A stretch of 39,546 nt of DNA from Seminavis robusta (GCA_903772945.1 CAICTM010001029.1:1-39546), one strand, 5' to 3'. Positions 30,181-39,546 are shown, counted from the first letter of the stretch. Made by a program: numbers and translations. The notes: generated by a model not told the origin, from the sequence alone.

Positions 30181-32427
30181 ATGAAAGAACGAAAGCATTC
30201 GAAAATGAAAGCAACGATGAGATTCAGACGAGTAGAAACACCGATACCGATCGTCCTCTTGACGGCATGCATTCTGTTGACACTACAACAGCAGCCATGT
30301 CATGGCTTTTCTTCTTGTAGTGTCAATCTGTTCAATCGGCCACAAAACATCTTTGTTCCTACACAGGCCAAGAAATGGATTCCTCACTGGTTATCACCGT
30401 TTTCCAGACAGAACTACACCATCACGGTATCATCCAGCGATGTTAAGGTAGACCTGCTGCAGTCGAGTTTTACGTTTGCATTTCCCACGCTCCGATCCAA
30501 ATTGGAATTCCCCAAGGTCGAGTTCCCGTCGGCGTTGATTCAAGATGCCCACGAAGAGTATCTACGACGACATCAGATTGTCAAGAAACGACGGGTCTTG
30601 CAACGATTGTTGGAAATCAACAGTATTCTCGCTGGTCAAATCATGCGTCCTCTGCTGTGCAGTCTGGTCACCACCAAGCCAGACTTGTCGACGATTCACA
30701 TTCCCACCGATGAAGATTGGGAGGCCTTTTGGAGTCACCAACGGGCAGGGACACGGCGCAACCTGACCAATGCGGAACGTGTGGCACAGGGAGTCCCCGT
30801 GTTGGGTCCCACGTTTGTGAAGCTGGCTCAAATCTTAGCCACGAGGCCTGATATACTTCCGGTGCCACTAGCTGAAGCATTGGGTAGTCTCCAGGATCAA
30901 ATGCCACCCTTTGACAATTTGGTCGCCAAACGCATGATCCGGACCGATATGAATACGGTACTATTCAGTCGCAATAGTGATGACATGATTCCACATTCCT
31001 ACATGCAGTCCAAAGACGATGTCAATGACTTTATGGAATCACTCTCTGAAAAACCACTTGCGGCTGCCAGTGTGGCACAAGTCTACAAGGGATACTTGGA
31101 CGGATTCGGACCTGTGGCGGTCAAGGTATTGAGGCCTGGCTGTCAACGCAAGGTCGAACACGATGCCACACTCTTTCATTCCGTGGCCACATGGGTCGAA
31201 CGGATGAGCAACAACACCATGAAGCTGCCGGGCGCACAACGGCTTGATATCGGTTCCATTCGGTTGGTACAAGCGGTCGATGAGTTCACGTCGCGCGTGT
31301 TGGAGGATATAGACTTTACGCGGGAGGTCGAAAACATGAAGGCTTTTGCTGCACTCTACGATGCGCGCAGCGGAACATCGCCCACGGTCAAAGTAGTGGT
31401 ACCCAAGGTGATTCCAGAACTCTCCAGCAACCGTGTCATTGTCATGGAGTGGTTGGAAGGAACCAGGTTGACGGAGGTCTGCACGGATTGCGACGATGGG
31501 CCCAGTCAACAAAAAGAGAACCTGGACTTGATTGTGCAGGCTATTGAAATGACCGTGTCGCAATTGATTGATCATGGACTGCTACATGGAGACCCGCATC
31601 TTGGCAATGTATTGAAAGTGCGAAACCCAAAGACGGGCAAGCCAGAGCTAGGATACTTGGATTTTGGTTTGGTGTCGTATGTCCCTCAAAAGTTTCGAGA
31701 TGCCATTGTCATTGCGGTGGTGCAATTGGTCTTTGCCCGCAACATTGAAGCAGTTGCTGATCTTTGTGTAGATTTGGGCTTGCTACCAGAGGAGACGTTG
31801 CAAGATGCAGGAGAACGACAACGATTCTTCAAAGCAGTCAAAGGTGCCTTGCAAGAAGTACTGATTTGGCCCAAGGATACAGAAGGCATGTCGACTGCGG
31901 TGCCAGTGATTCGGTTTGAAAATCTCTTGCCTGCCTTTAGTGATTTGATCCGGTCATTTGAGTTCACCGTACCGCCCTACTTTCTCAACAACATTCGAGC
32001 ATTGGCGACGCTGGAGGGGATGGCACTGAAACTCGATCCCAACTTTAATGTGTTTCGAGTCATCTATCCCTATTCCATCAACCGATTGATGCGCAATCCT
32101 GCAGTTAGTAAACGTGTCCAAGAAACCTTTGTGGAGATATGTCGGTCTCCCGACACGCAGCTGATATCACCTAAACGTGTTCGCATGTTGCTGAATGATT
32201 GGGCGTTGTGGACGGGCTACCGCAAGCGGAGGATTGCCTGGGACTTGTTTATATGCGCGGGAGGAAGAAGGGTGACACCTGTCATCTTGCACAACTGGCT
32301 GTTGAACCGAGTTCGCAATGCCAAGAATCTAGCACGGCACAGTCAACGAGTTGTGGTTCGAGGTTGTAATAAAGTGGTGGATCTGTTGCCGCTGGTGGGG
32401 GCAAGACAAGAAAACATGATCTACTAG
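30181..32427 (+). CDS. ABC1/UbiB-family atypical kinase, probably plastid
   Basis: Single exon. I start at the ATG at 30181 (context AAAAAGAATGAAAG), giving 748 aa; in-frame ATGs at 30127, 30205 and 30217 are alternatives. The N-terminus contains a hydrophobic signal segment (PIPIVLLTACILLTL) followed by CHGFSS, a Phe at the probable cleavage site, which suggests plastid import. Family motifs: the KxGQ-type helix reads VKLAQILATRPDILP (Lys 214; Gly replaced by Ala), an Ala-rich nucleotide loop PLAAASVAQVYKG (294 on), VAVKVLRPG with the ATP-binding Lys at 315, EDIDFTREVENM, LLHGDPHLGNVL (His 469) and YLDFGL (Asp 494). These are complete for an ABC1K protein, a group tied to quinone and plastoglobule lipid metabolism. 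Substrate unknown. Confidence 0.88.
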   Translation: MKERKHSKMKATMRFRRVETPIPIVLLTACILLTLQQQPCHGFSSCSVNLFNRPQNIFVPTQAKKWIPHWLSPFSRQNYTITVSSSDVKVDLLQSSFTFAFPTLRSKLEFPKVEFPSALIQDAHEEYLRRHQIVKKRRVLQRLLEINSILAGQIMRPLLCSLVTTKPDLSTIHIPTDEDWEAFWSHQRAGTRRNLTNAERVAQGVPVLGPTFVKLAQILATRPDILPVPLAEALGSLQDQMPPFDNLVAKRMIRTDMNTVLFSRNSDDMIPHSYMQSKDDVNDFMESLSEKPLAAASVAQVYKGYLDGFGPVAVKVLRPGCQRKVEHDATLFHSVATWVERMSNNTMKLPGAQRLDIGSIRLVQAVDEFTSRVLEDIDFTREVENMKAFAALYDARSGTSPTVKVVVPKVIPELSSNRVIVMEWLEGTRLTEVCTDCDDGPSQQKENLDLIVQAIEMTVSQLIDHGLLHGDPHLGNVLKVRNPKTGKPELGYLDFGLVSYVPQKFRDAIVIAVVQLVFARNIEAVADLCVDLGLLPEETLQDAGERQRFFKAVKGALQEVLIWPKDTEGMSTAVPVIRFENLLPAFSDLIRSFEFTVPPYFLNNIRALATLEGMALKLDPNFNVFRVIYPYSINRLMRNPAVSKRVQETFVEICRSPDTQLISPKRVRMLLNDWALWTGYRKRRIAWDLFICAGGRRVTPVILHNWLLNRVRNAKNLARHSQRVVVRGCNKVVDLLPLVGARQENMIY

Positions 32428-32705
32428 AGAACTGAGAGCACTGGCACTAGCTAGCTAGTATATTGTAGTAAGCCTATTTTAAAAACAACGTGCCATTGCA
32501 ACGAGCCGAGAGGAGTAGAGGGTAAAAGACGCACCTGGCAACGGCAAGTGCATGTCCAATACGATTGTTGGTGCCTGTTGTGGCTTCGGTGGCAAACTTA
32601 CTTGAGGTGGACACCACAACATGCACGGAGCGGACGTGCAGGTTTTTGGTCGCGGAGAAGGTTTTTCGTTACGGTGCAGGTTTTTGGTTACGTTACATTT
32701 TGAAA
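32428..32705. other. Spacer before the ABC1K duplicate
   Basis: Contains CTAGCTAGCTAGTATA (about 32446) and two copies of GTGCAGGTTTTTGGT-like sequence (about 32636 and 32674). A similar CAGGTTTTTTGGTG lies at 33078, on the far side of the duplicate, so these could mark the ends of the duplicated segment. No gene is supported. Confidence 0.35.
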
Positions 32706-33030
32706 GGGCAGGTGCACGGCGCAACCTGACCAATGCAAAACGTGTGGCGCAAGGAGTACTGTACCGGTACCCGTCTTGGGGCCCACCTTTGTCAAGTTGG
32801 CCACTCGCTCCCCGCCCCGTGCCCTTGACCGAAGCATTGGGTAGTCTCCAGGATCAAATGCCCCCCTTTGACAATTTGGTTGCCAAACGCATGATCCAAA
32901 CGGATATGAATACGGTACGTTTCAGTCACAATAGTGATGACCTGATTCCCCATTCCTACATGCAGTCCAAAGAAGATGTCAATACCTTTATGGAGTCACT
33001 CTCCGAAAATCCACTTGCCCCTGGGCTGCC
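32706..33030 (+). pseudogene. Partial, decayed copy of the neighbouring ABC1K gene
   Basis: This stretch matches the ABC1K gene at about 30745-31068 (shared GGGTAGTCTCCAGGATCAAA and MQSKxDVNxFMESLSExPLA). It lacks the start, the kinase core and the end. Compared with the intact gene it has about 11 extra bases near 32758-32769, including a GTACCGGTAC palindrome, and a deletion of about 17 bases shortly after, which removes the KxGQ-type motif. The net change is -6, so the frame reopens downstream. It then runs into unrelated sequence and stops at 33073. A tandem partial duplication about 300 bp after its parent. Confidence 0.88.
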
Positions 33031-33183
33031 GCCTGCCCGTACGTTCAAGAAGTACGCAACGAAATATTCGTGAATTTCAGGTTTTTTGGTGAACCTCAAC
33101 AGCCGTGAACTTTGAACCACGAAAACACATTGCAAGGGCGCAATGCAAAGTCTCTCCAATAAGAGGCACCAACGCAAGAAGGC

Positions 33184-34680
33184 ATGAACAACCCCCAAGC
33201 TCTACCAGGTACCGATGGCAGTGAACGCGCGGAGTACCTTCCTGAGGAGTGGTTTGAACTAGAATCAGAATTCCTGGCGAAGTATCGCACGTACTGCTCA
33301 GACGAAGGGTTTAGAAACGTTTTTGATACGAAGGACGAAGCAAATGCCGAGGACAACGAAGGCGACGAAGAGGACAGCGGAGGGGAAGATTTCGACGAAA
33401 GATTCTACTATGACAATTCGATGGGCTTGTCGAAGTCGGTGATCTACGATCCCCCACTCTTTGATAGGACCGATCTCTTCCACCCCCTGCACGACCGCGA
33501 CTTTCGCATCTCACATGCCTCGCGTGTCGTGTTGGGGTCTTACAAGTCCATAGCAATGATGCCAGGTTTAATGAGAGCCTTGGGCAACCAAGTGGATCCG
33601 CTTGCCAGTGAGATCCTGTCCAGGATCCAGGACAATCGTAAGCGCCATCCTGGCGTGCGCAACGCCCTCAAGTCAGCAGTCACTCTCGAGGCGAGATTAG
33701 CAGGCATCCAAAAGGACTCGGCCCCTAAGCGTGTGGTCACAGTTTCGGGGAATACGCCACTTGCTGTCCTACACGACCGAGTCCTTTGTCCCGTGTTTGG
33801 ATGGACACGGGGATACCACGACTATCGCTTTGCCATCCCTCCCGCAGGATATTCTCCGTATGAGCCTCCCAAGTTCGCCATTTTGGAGATCCTGTTTGGG
33901 CCGGAGTTTCGAAGACCTTCTTTGATCGGCCGCCATGGCTTCTATGGAACGCTCCGCTCAATTGATGTCCTGGCTTCTATCCCCGATGCGAAAGTGTGTG
34001 TGGCTGATCTACTCTATTCGAAAGGCAAGGAGCTGTGGCATGTTCTGGGTGGAAGCAGTAGTGGATGGAAGACAGTCCTTACGGTTGACACCATTACACC
34101 CAGTAACACAGAGAGTGCAAAAGGATCCCGACTCCCTATGGTTTTAAGTGGGGAAGGCCCAAATGTCCCTGAAACTATAGTGCTTTCCTTTGGTTCCGAA
34201 TACGACGACTATGATTGCGGTGGGCCTCAAGCTTTCACCCTCGGCTGTGAAATGCTACGACTATCAAATGAGTCGTCAGAGAACGCATGGCTGAAAGACT
34301 GGTTACTTCAAGAGGTCGGCTCATCCGTACAGGAGGCAGACTTTGCCCTGACTGAACAGTTTGACATTCAAGCGGCGACGAGGGCATTGCGACAAGCCCA
34401 ACGGGGCGACCGATCTTACAACCCCGAAAATTCTAGAATGTGGATGCATCATCTGTTTGGAAATGCCTCGTCAGTTTTCCCTCCCGGCACGGAAATGTCG
34501 AAGTCAGGAAACCTCATGGTTCCAGGCGGTGCCTGCAACACATGCTACAAAACAGGCGAGCAGCTTCAAAGCAACCTTAAGAAATGCGGCCAGTGCAAGA
34601 ACGTGAATTACTGTAGCAGGGAATGTCAGCTGAAGGACTGGAAAACCCACCGCAAGATCTGCGTTCCGAAGTCAAAGTAA
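33184..34680 (+). CDS. MYND zinc-finger protein with pRiA4b ORF-3-like central region
   Basis: Single exon, 498 aa, ATG at 33184. Residues about 50-75 are acidic (EDNEGDEEDSGGEDFDE). The central part contains LHDRVLCPVFGWTRGYHDYR and, further on, LYSKGKELWHVLGGSSSGW, which resemble the two halves of the plasmid pRiA4b ORF-3/IS1096-like fold, though the second half is only weakly similar. The C-terminus is a MYND finger: CNTC, then CGQC, YCSRECQ and the H...C pair in THRKIC. MYND fingers bind proline-rich peptides, so a regulatory adaptor role is likely. No membrane or targeting signal is seen. The MYND call is firm; the pRiA4b domain is an inference. Confidence 0.82.
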   Translation: MNNPQALPGTDGSERAEYLPEEWFELESEFLAKYRTYCSDEGFRNVFDTKDEANAEDNEGDEEDSGGEDFDERFYYDNSMGLSKSVIYDPPLFDRTDLFHPLHDRDFRISHASRVVLGSYKSIAMMPGLMRALGNQVDPLASEILSRIQDNRKRHPGVRNALKSAVTLEARLAGIQKDSAPKRVVTVSGNTPLAVLHDRVLCPVFGWTRGYHDYRFAIPPAGYSPYEPPKFAILEILFGPEFRRPSLIGRHGFYGTLRSIDVLASIPDAKVCVADLLYSKGKELWHVLGGSSSGWKTVLTVDTITPSNTESAKGSRLPMVLSGEGPNVPETIVLSFGSEYDDYDCGGPQAFTLGCEMLRLSNESSENAWLKDWLLQEVGSSVQEADFALTEQFDIQAATRALRQAQRGDRSYNPENSRMWMHHLFGNASSVFPPGTEMSKSGNLMVPGGACNTCYKTGEQLQSNLKKCGQCKNVNYCSRECQLKDWKTHRKICVPKSK

Positions 34681-35380
34681 GTTCATTGGATATATGGTTC
34701 CGTGCCGTCGTGTGTACAGTACCGGTACCCGACACCCGACACGCAGGGGATCTTGATGCGAGCGCCTAAGACCTTGGGCAACAAGTCTGCCCCAGCCGGT
34801 CAACAGCTTCGTACGGTACCGGTAACTTTGCAAGGGCCGCAACAAGTGAGACTCTCCACTGGGCCTTATTCCCATGGTCGAGTAGCGGCTGTTTGGCAGC
34901 GTTGCGGAGTACCAGTACCTACCTGGTCCCATGCATGTAGGTACGTACCGTACCGGTACCGGTACCGGTACGGCACCAAACCACTTCTATGGCTTTTATG
35001 CAAGTACATGTAAAAAGCTTTGGACGTGGGAGAAGTCTTGTAAGTCTTTAGTCCCATTTGCTCATATCAGAACACACAGGAACAGCTCTTTTAGTCACGT
35101 GAAAAATTTTACTTAAAGGTAGAGTCAAGTCCAACGGTGAAATGTAATTGGATAATGGATGTTCGATTCACGTGCTGTACAATGATGGATTCACCATGTA
35201 CCGTATTTAATACCAGGAACAGTTCCTGTTGAGCCTCTGTCGTAGATACAGTACTATTAGTACCAGGGAGAAGCAGGAAAACGCATTACAAGCATTACAC
35301 ACCTGAGTAGACTGGTTGGTTGTTGACTGTCAATGCTATGGCTAATAGTGAGGCTGCAACTAGAGTAACTACAAACTATT
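34681..35380. other. Spacer rich in GTACCGGTACC palindromes
   Basis: No gene is supported. Palindrome-rich blocks occur at 34718-34730, 34811-34825 and especially 34941-34972, where GTACC/GGTAC units repeat back to back. A CAGGAACAGTTCCTG near-palindrome lies at about 35215-35229. The right end contains the 3' flank of the Harbinger transposase. I did not find convincing terminal inverted repeats for that element. Confidence 0.45.
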
Positions 35381-36494
35381 TTAATAATCAAAGTCAAACT
35401 CATTGTCGACTCTATCGTAGTACTCCACCTGCCACATCGGCTTGTCCATAATTTGGAGCTGCACAATGTTGGCCACAGCATGGGCCATCTTACCATGTTT
35501 ATCAAGGGAATGGCGCCACCTCTGAAGGAGGCAGCCCCATTCCTTGAGTCTCCTATTGACACATTCGTGCCTGGCCCTTGCAAGAGCCTTCCTGCTAGTC
35601 TGTTGTTGATTGTCAAGGTGTCGCCATGGGCAGTCAAAGTACTGAGGATACCCCCTGTACCCTTTGTCAGCCACAGCTCTCTCATCTCCCTCAAACATGT
35701 AAACCAAAGAAGACAATGCAATAGCAATATCAACCCATTCACCACAAGGGAAAGGACCATTCATCCACACAATCCATCCAGTTTGAATACATACACCAAT
35801 TTCATACCTCAATCCAGGACCATTAAACTTCTTGGTATACCAACCAGTAGAGAAAGGACCTGGTTCCCTGATGCGAAAGTCAGTTCCATCAACAGTTGCC
35901 AGACACCGACTGCCATTGTCATTCATCAGTCTGTTCTCCCATCTGATCTGGATCAGGAGCGGCAGTGGTGGAGGAGTGGAGCATGTACATGGTGAGCTCT
36001 TTGAATTGTAGGCGGCGATGAATAAATGGAGCTTGACGTACCAAGTCAAGAGTAGCCAGCTTTTCGATAAATACCCACACCCAATGGCGAATGGTCTTTT
36101 CATCCTTCATGAAGATCATTGCCAGCACAGGTGTCACAGTGTATGTCCTGAGGAACATGAGTGTGGCAAGGAAGTAGGTCACCCATCTGATGTCGCTCAT
36201 TGGATCAGCATCATCCAGCATGTTCCAGAGCTCAGCGGCAAGATGAGGAGCCACACCAAAACAGCCACGAAACGTCCGATTGTACCTGTACGTTTCATGG
36301 TTGACTGCTCTTGCTGTGAGCCCTTGGTAGATGGAAGCAGTGCGTATGACAGTATCAGCTGTTATCTGCATGTTGTTGTAGAAGATCGAAAGTCAATTTT
36401 GTGAGAATTTCGATGACAGAAACCTCGAAGATAATAGATCAAGTCATGTCCGGCTTACCTGTAGCCTCTGTACAATCCAGTAGCGTTTCGCCAT
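35381..36494 (-). mobile_element. PIF/Harbinger transposase (DDE_Tnp_4 type), apparently intact
   Basis: I assemble three exons: 36494-36459, 36365-36042 and 35947-35381, about 308 aa. Introns are 93 nt (GTAAGC...GCAG) and 94 nt (GTACGT...CCAG), both phase 0. The start ATGGCG at 36494 has a strong context and an in-frame stop two codons upstream. Splicing of intron 2 joins FIEKLATLDL directly to IRWENRLMNDNG, the order expected in HARBI1-like proteins. Catalytic elements: VDGTDF (first Asp), a second Asp in CGEWVDIAIA or ADKGYRG, and the Glu in ARARHECVNRRLKEWG. Without splicing it would look frameshifted. Harbinger elements usually also encode a Myb-like partner; none was seen nearby. It could be an active copy or a domesticated gene. 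Confidence 0.82.
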
Positions 36495-37349
36495 TGACTA
36501 CCTTGTAAGACCACATTGAAGGTGTACCGGCAAGAAAAGAGATGCCGTCCAAGATGGTCATGGTGGTGTTCGGGCAAAAAGAGATGCTCATGGTGGAGAA
36601 GCGAAATATAGTGACTATTTTACTGGTGGTTGACAGGAATGGCGATTCGGAGAGCCAATCCTGCTTGGCTTAAGAGAGGAGTACCGGACGTTTGGTGTTT
36701 ATGTGCTTGTCTTTTTCGCGCAATAATTCAAATCAGGTTCAATTTTTTGTTCACATTTTTGTCTATTCTGCTGTGGTTCGATGAAATTAGCAATAGGAGC
36801 CTCTATGGGTGCGCCACAGCTGTGCTGGTTTAGTCGGATGGAAACAATGCTTTTGATCGTGTACAGTCAATCAGTACACACAGCATTGCAGCCATGTGAC
36901 AATTTGTATAGCTGAGGCATGCTATGTGTTCCAGAGCATATAAGCCTTCAGCCTAGATACAATGGAATGATCCAGGCCAACAGTCCTCTCCTAGGATCTC
37001 CAACAGTAGGATATCCTCTCCAAAAGAGCCATTCTGTCAACTGGAGTGAAATCGTGGTAATGTGTTTTAGCTTATAGATAAGAAAGATAGTAATGAAAGA
37101 GTAACCCTGAGACCCAGTAGCACCCTCAGCCCTGCAGTAGATAGATTCCTGTATGGTATGTGCTAGGGCAATGTAACCAGCTCCCCAAGTACTTTGAAGT
37201 AGTGATTGGGTAGCAAAGAACCAGCTCTCTTTGAGCTGGCCTTTCAGCAGTGGAGGAGATCTCCATCATAGAGATCTCCCTCCAGCTCTTGTGTTCCTAC
37301 AACTGAGCTCCCTGGCGGAGATTCATAGGATTAACATAGTCGATAGACA
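36495..37349. other. Repeat-like flank, possible LTR-type sequence
   Basis: No gene is supported. Features include GTACAGTCAATCAGTACAC (about 36860), a TATA-like GCATATAAGCC (about 36937), a hairpin CCAGCTC/GAGCTGG (37221-37239) and a 9-bp inverted repeat GGAGATCTC/GAGATCTCC (37255-37279). This could be the 5' LTR region of the degraded retroelement that follows, but I could not define its ends. Confidence 0.35.
37221..37279. repeat. Two adjacent hairpins
   Basis: Stem 1: CCAGCTC and GAGCTGG around TCTTT (37221-37239). Stem 2: GGAGATCTC and GAGATCTCC around 7 nt (37255-37279). Both stems are perfect. No T-run or gene end is visible beside them. Confidence 0.6.
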
Positions 37350-37550
37350 CACAAGAGTGGCTCTCAGTGAAGAAGAGTGGAAGAGGAAGGTGGAATTTGC
37401 CGACATCGTGACTCCAGACCAAAACGACGACCGAAATTAACATTTTCGCATAGAACAACACAAGAGTGGCTACTCGCAGTGAAGAAGAGTGGAAGAGCGA
37501 AGAGTGGAAATTGCCGACATAGTGACTCCAGACCAAAACGACGACCGAAA
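37350..37550. repeat. Imperfect direct repeat of about 90 nt
   Basis: Copy A 37350-37437 and copy B 37459-37550 share CACAAGAGTGGCT at the left and CCAGACCAAAACGACGACCG at the right, with a few indels in the middle. In copy A one frame reads LSEEEWKRKVEFADIVTPDQ, but copy B is frameshifted relative to it. Origin unknown; the 109-nt spacing is not a multiple of three. Confidence 0.75.
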
Positions 37551-38660
37551 ACTGAATCGCGACCGATTGAGCCCAAACCAAGACGGTCACCTACTAACCT
37601 GAGGTGCTCTACAAGTACCATCACCGTTCTTGTTAATCGGTCATTCGGCGGCCGATAGTGGAATACGAGCGCCATTGTCGATCTTTCTTTTTCCTTACGG
37701 AAATAATTTTCTCAGTCGTGTCTCCGGAGGTACTGCGGGAAGGAACCGTTACTCACACGGTTACTCACAGGACACGTCACTCGAACGTACCTCTGTCCGA
37801 GTACTTTTCGAAAGCAAGCCGGGCCTGTCACCGATTCCCTCACATTTTCTTGGCAATTCCGAACTCCTCTCAAGGAACCCGGAAAGCCACGAAGATACGT
37901 ACTGGTCGATTGGCTCCGTACGGATCGTTCGACAGCCTCTACAATAAGGCAACTCGAAGCAACACGAGGACACCTTTCGAGCTGTAACAAGGTATCAAGG
38001 ATAGTAGTGGATAGAGAAGTCCTGCTTGATCAACTACCAGCAGTGACTCCTCAAATCCACATTTGGATTTCTGTGGTGTGTTTTGTGCAGCACCTCTCCA
38101 GCCACACAATACACACACCACACCAACAATACTCATCCCACCGGTACCCTCCAAGGAACAGGCAACACCACTACACTACACTACACACACTACTACACTG
38201 CACTGTCTAGCCAGCGCACCAATCATCATGGGTCGCAAAAAAAGAAGAGCAACAGCAGGGAATGGATGCCAGTGACACAATATCACTAGCAGCATCCAAT
38301 GGCACCAACACACAGGACAACACCACAGTCCACTACTGCAGAGGACACTCCGCTCACACTCCAGCTCCTCCTGTCAGAACCCTGTGGATCCCCCAGGCTT
38401 TTTGTTACCACCACACCACAGCGCCTCCCCAGCTTGGCTTCCTCAATCTAGCCAACCATGACACAACACAATGATCAGCCAACCTTTTGAGCAGCTGACA
38501 TTGGACATTGACAGAGGCATCAAAGCAAGCTCGCCTTGATTCCTTCAATGCATCCTCTTCCCCCATGGCATACTATCCCATGCTCCATTCCTAGACACCT
38601 GTGTTATCACTCAAGCCAGCCCTGAGATAAAGGTGGGAGGACCGATTCAGAACAGGCAGT
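37551..38660. other. Non-coding, low-complexity region
   Basis: Short frames on both strands show no motif. 38090-38210 is rich in CA/CACTACA units. GTAACAAGGTATCAAGGATAG (about 37985) loosely resembles an initiator-tRNA-type primer-binding site that would follow a 5' LTR ending in ACA, but the match is weak. Confidence 0.3.
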
Positions 38661-39546
38661 TTGGAACAGACTTGTTGGGTGATGTTAGGACCCCTTTGGT
38701 TATCCATCCAACTGCATAATGTTGCCATGGATGTTGCCTCTCCATCTATTGGAGATGGCTACTATGACCAAGTATGGCCCCCAATGGGGAGGAATACACC
38801 CACCAACCAACAACAATCCATCACACCCAGGGTAGAGGACACTCCCATCCAACCTGTGTCCTCCACCATCCAACTACTGGAGTTGTCTCATCCAGACACC
38901 AGTGTATTCAGCAATCCCTCCAATCAGCCAACCTTTGTGCCTCTGGAGGAGCAGTCAAAGAGGAACTCCATTCCCATCCTCTGGGGGCCAATGGCCACAA
39001 CCACGGGTGAAGCAGTCCATCTTTCCAACATGCATGGCATGTTCCCATGAAAAGGATGCAAGAAAGGAGTCCCAACAATGTAGCAGGTCCTGTTGATTCA
39101 GGAAATCCAGACTGCTTTGTTGGCAATCCACAAGGTATAAGACAACGGTGGCCAAGGAATCCTGATGGCACTGATCCATGTCCTGGAGGAGTGGAGGCGG
39201 TGGCAATCAAGAACCAGAACGCAGGTACTTCCGGGCCAAGGCAGATGCCACAGCCTACCTACTCTTAGATCCAACAAGGAGTTTGACACTTGGTATGAGG
39301 CTTTCATTGTCATAGCCAGAGAACAAGGCTTCTACAAGGTTTCGAACTGAATATGTTCCATGACTGCCGAGTACTTTCAGAACTCCTACGGATGAACCGG
39401 TGGATCTATGCTGTCTTCCTGAACACAGTGAAGACAACCATGGGAAAGTCATTGTGAAGTCTCACTTCCATGATGCTGATTGCTTTGCAATCCTTGTGGA
39501 ACTGATCAGGATGCACATGCACAGTGCAGGCTCCCTGGACCACGTT
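38661..39546 (+). mobile_element. Degraded Ty1/Copia-like retrotransposon, gag region (partial)
   Basis: Several frames make up a broken gag polyprotein. A Pro/Gln/Ser-rich N-terminal part reads about 38727-39050. Then 39240-39350 reads SNKEFDTWYEAFIVIAREQG, which fits the F-x-x-W...F...A...G start of the Copia gag core. After a stop and frame change, about 39390-39440 reads IYAVFLNTVKTTMGK, the next conserved block, and a further frame gives DADCFAILVELIRMHMHSAG to the window end. At least three frame breaks mean the copy is dead. The rest of the element lies outside the window. Subfamily (CoDi) is an inference from the gag pattern. Confidence 0.6.

Noticed and set aside
35919..36371. Harbinger transposase as a frameshifted pseudogene
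   Set aside because: A phase-0 intron with GTACGT donor and CCAG acceptor restores the expected order of family motifs, so splicing is the better explanation.
37350..37550. CRISPR-like array
   Set aside because: Only two long imperfect copies with one short gap in a eukaryotic sequence; no short regular repeat-spacer pattern.

Overview
The window looks like nuclear DNA of a diatom, probably a pennate one. No species is claimed. The evidence is a beta-carbonic anhydrase and an ABC1-type kinase that start with signal peptides followed by an aromatic residue at the cleavage site, as expected for import into a secondary plastid. Spliceosomal GT-AG introns are short (76-142 nt). There is a large protein built of helicase-associated repeats, a gag remnant resembling the Copia-type (CoDi) retroelements of diatoms, and a pair of small proteins of a type I associate with diatom genomes.

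Layout: 1-2.7 kb is a degraded tyrosine-recombinase (Crypton-like) gene on the minus strand. 3.2-5.9 kb holds two plus-strand genes of unknown function, the second a type II membrane protein. 6.3-7.2 kb is an NmrA-like NAD(P)-binding protein. 7.4-8.5 kb is a broken, unassigned coding-like stretch. 8.8-10.7 kb is a secreted zinc metallopeptidase with a Pro-Thr-rich repeat stalk and a C-terminal ShKT domain. 10.7-12.5 kb is intergenic and carries a palindrome and a long ATTGG-rich hairpin. 12.5-20.6 kb is one four-exon gene for an ASPM-like spindle protein (calponin-homology region, many IQ motifs, Armadillo-like end). 21.2-23.5 kb is a nine-repeat helicase-associated-domain protein with a frameshift. 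24.1-27.0 kb holds two diverged paralogues of a small basic protein family. 27.9-28.2 kb holds a tRNA-Cys and a tRNA-Asn-like element. 28.5-29.8 kb is a plastid beta-carbonic anhydrase (three exons). 30.2-32.4 kb is a plastid ABC1/UbiB-like kinase, followed by a decayed partial copy of itself. 33.2-34.7 kb is a MYND zinc-finger protein. 35.4-36.5 kb is an apparently intact three-exon Harbinger transposase. 36.8-39.5 kb is repeat-rich and ends in a frameshifted Copia-like gag that runs off the window.

There is no operon logic. Genes lie on both strands with 0.2-1.8 kb spacers. The carbonic anhydrase (inorganic carbon supply) and the ABC1 kinase (often linked to plastid lipid or quinone homeostasis) are divergently arranged about 0.4 kb apart and may share a regulatory region. 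The ASPM-like gene serves mitosis.

Three themes deserve attention. A short palindrome (core GTACCGGTAC) recurs in spacers, and a copy of it appears as an insertion in the dead ABC1K duplicate compared with the live gene. Two genes are each broken by a single missing base inside an internal tandem repeat, which may be an assembly artefact. Several mobile elements of different classes sit at both edges of the window.
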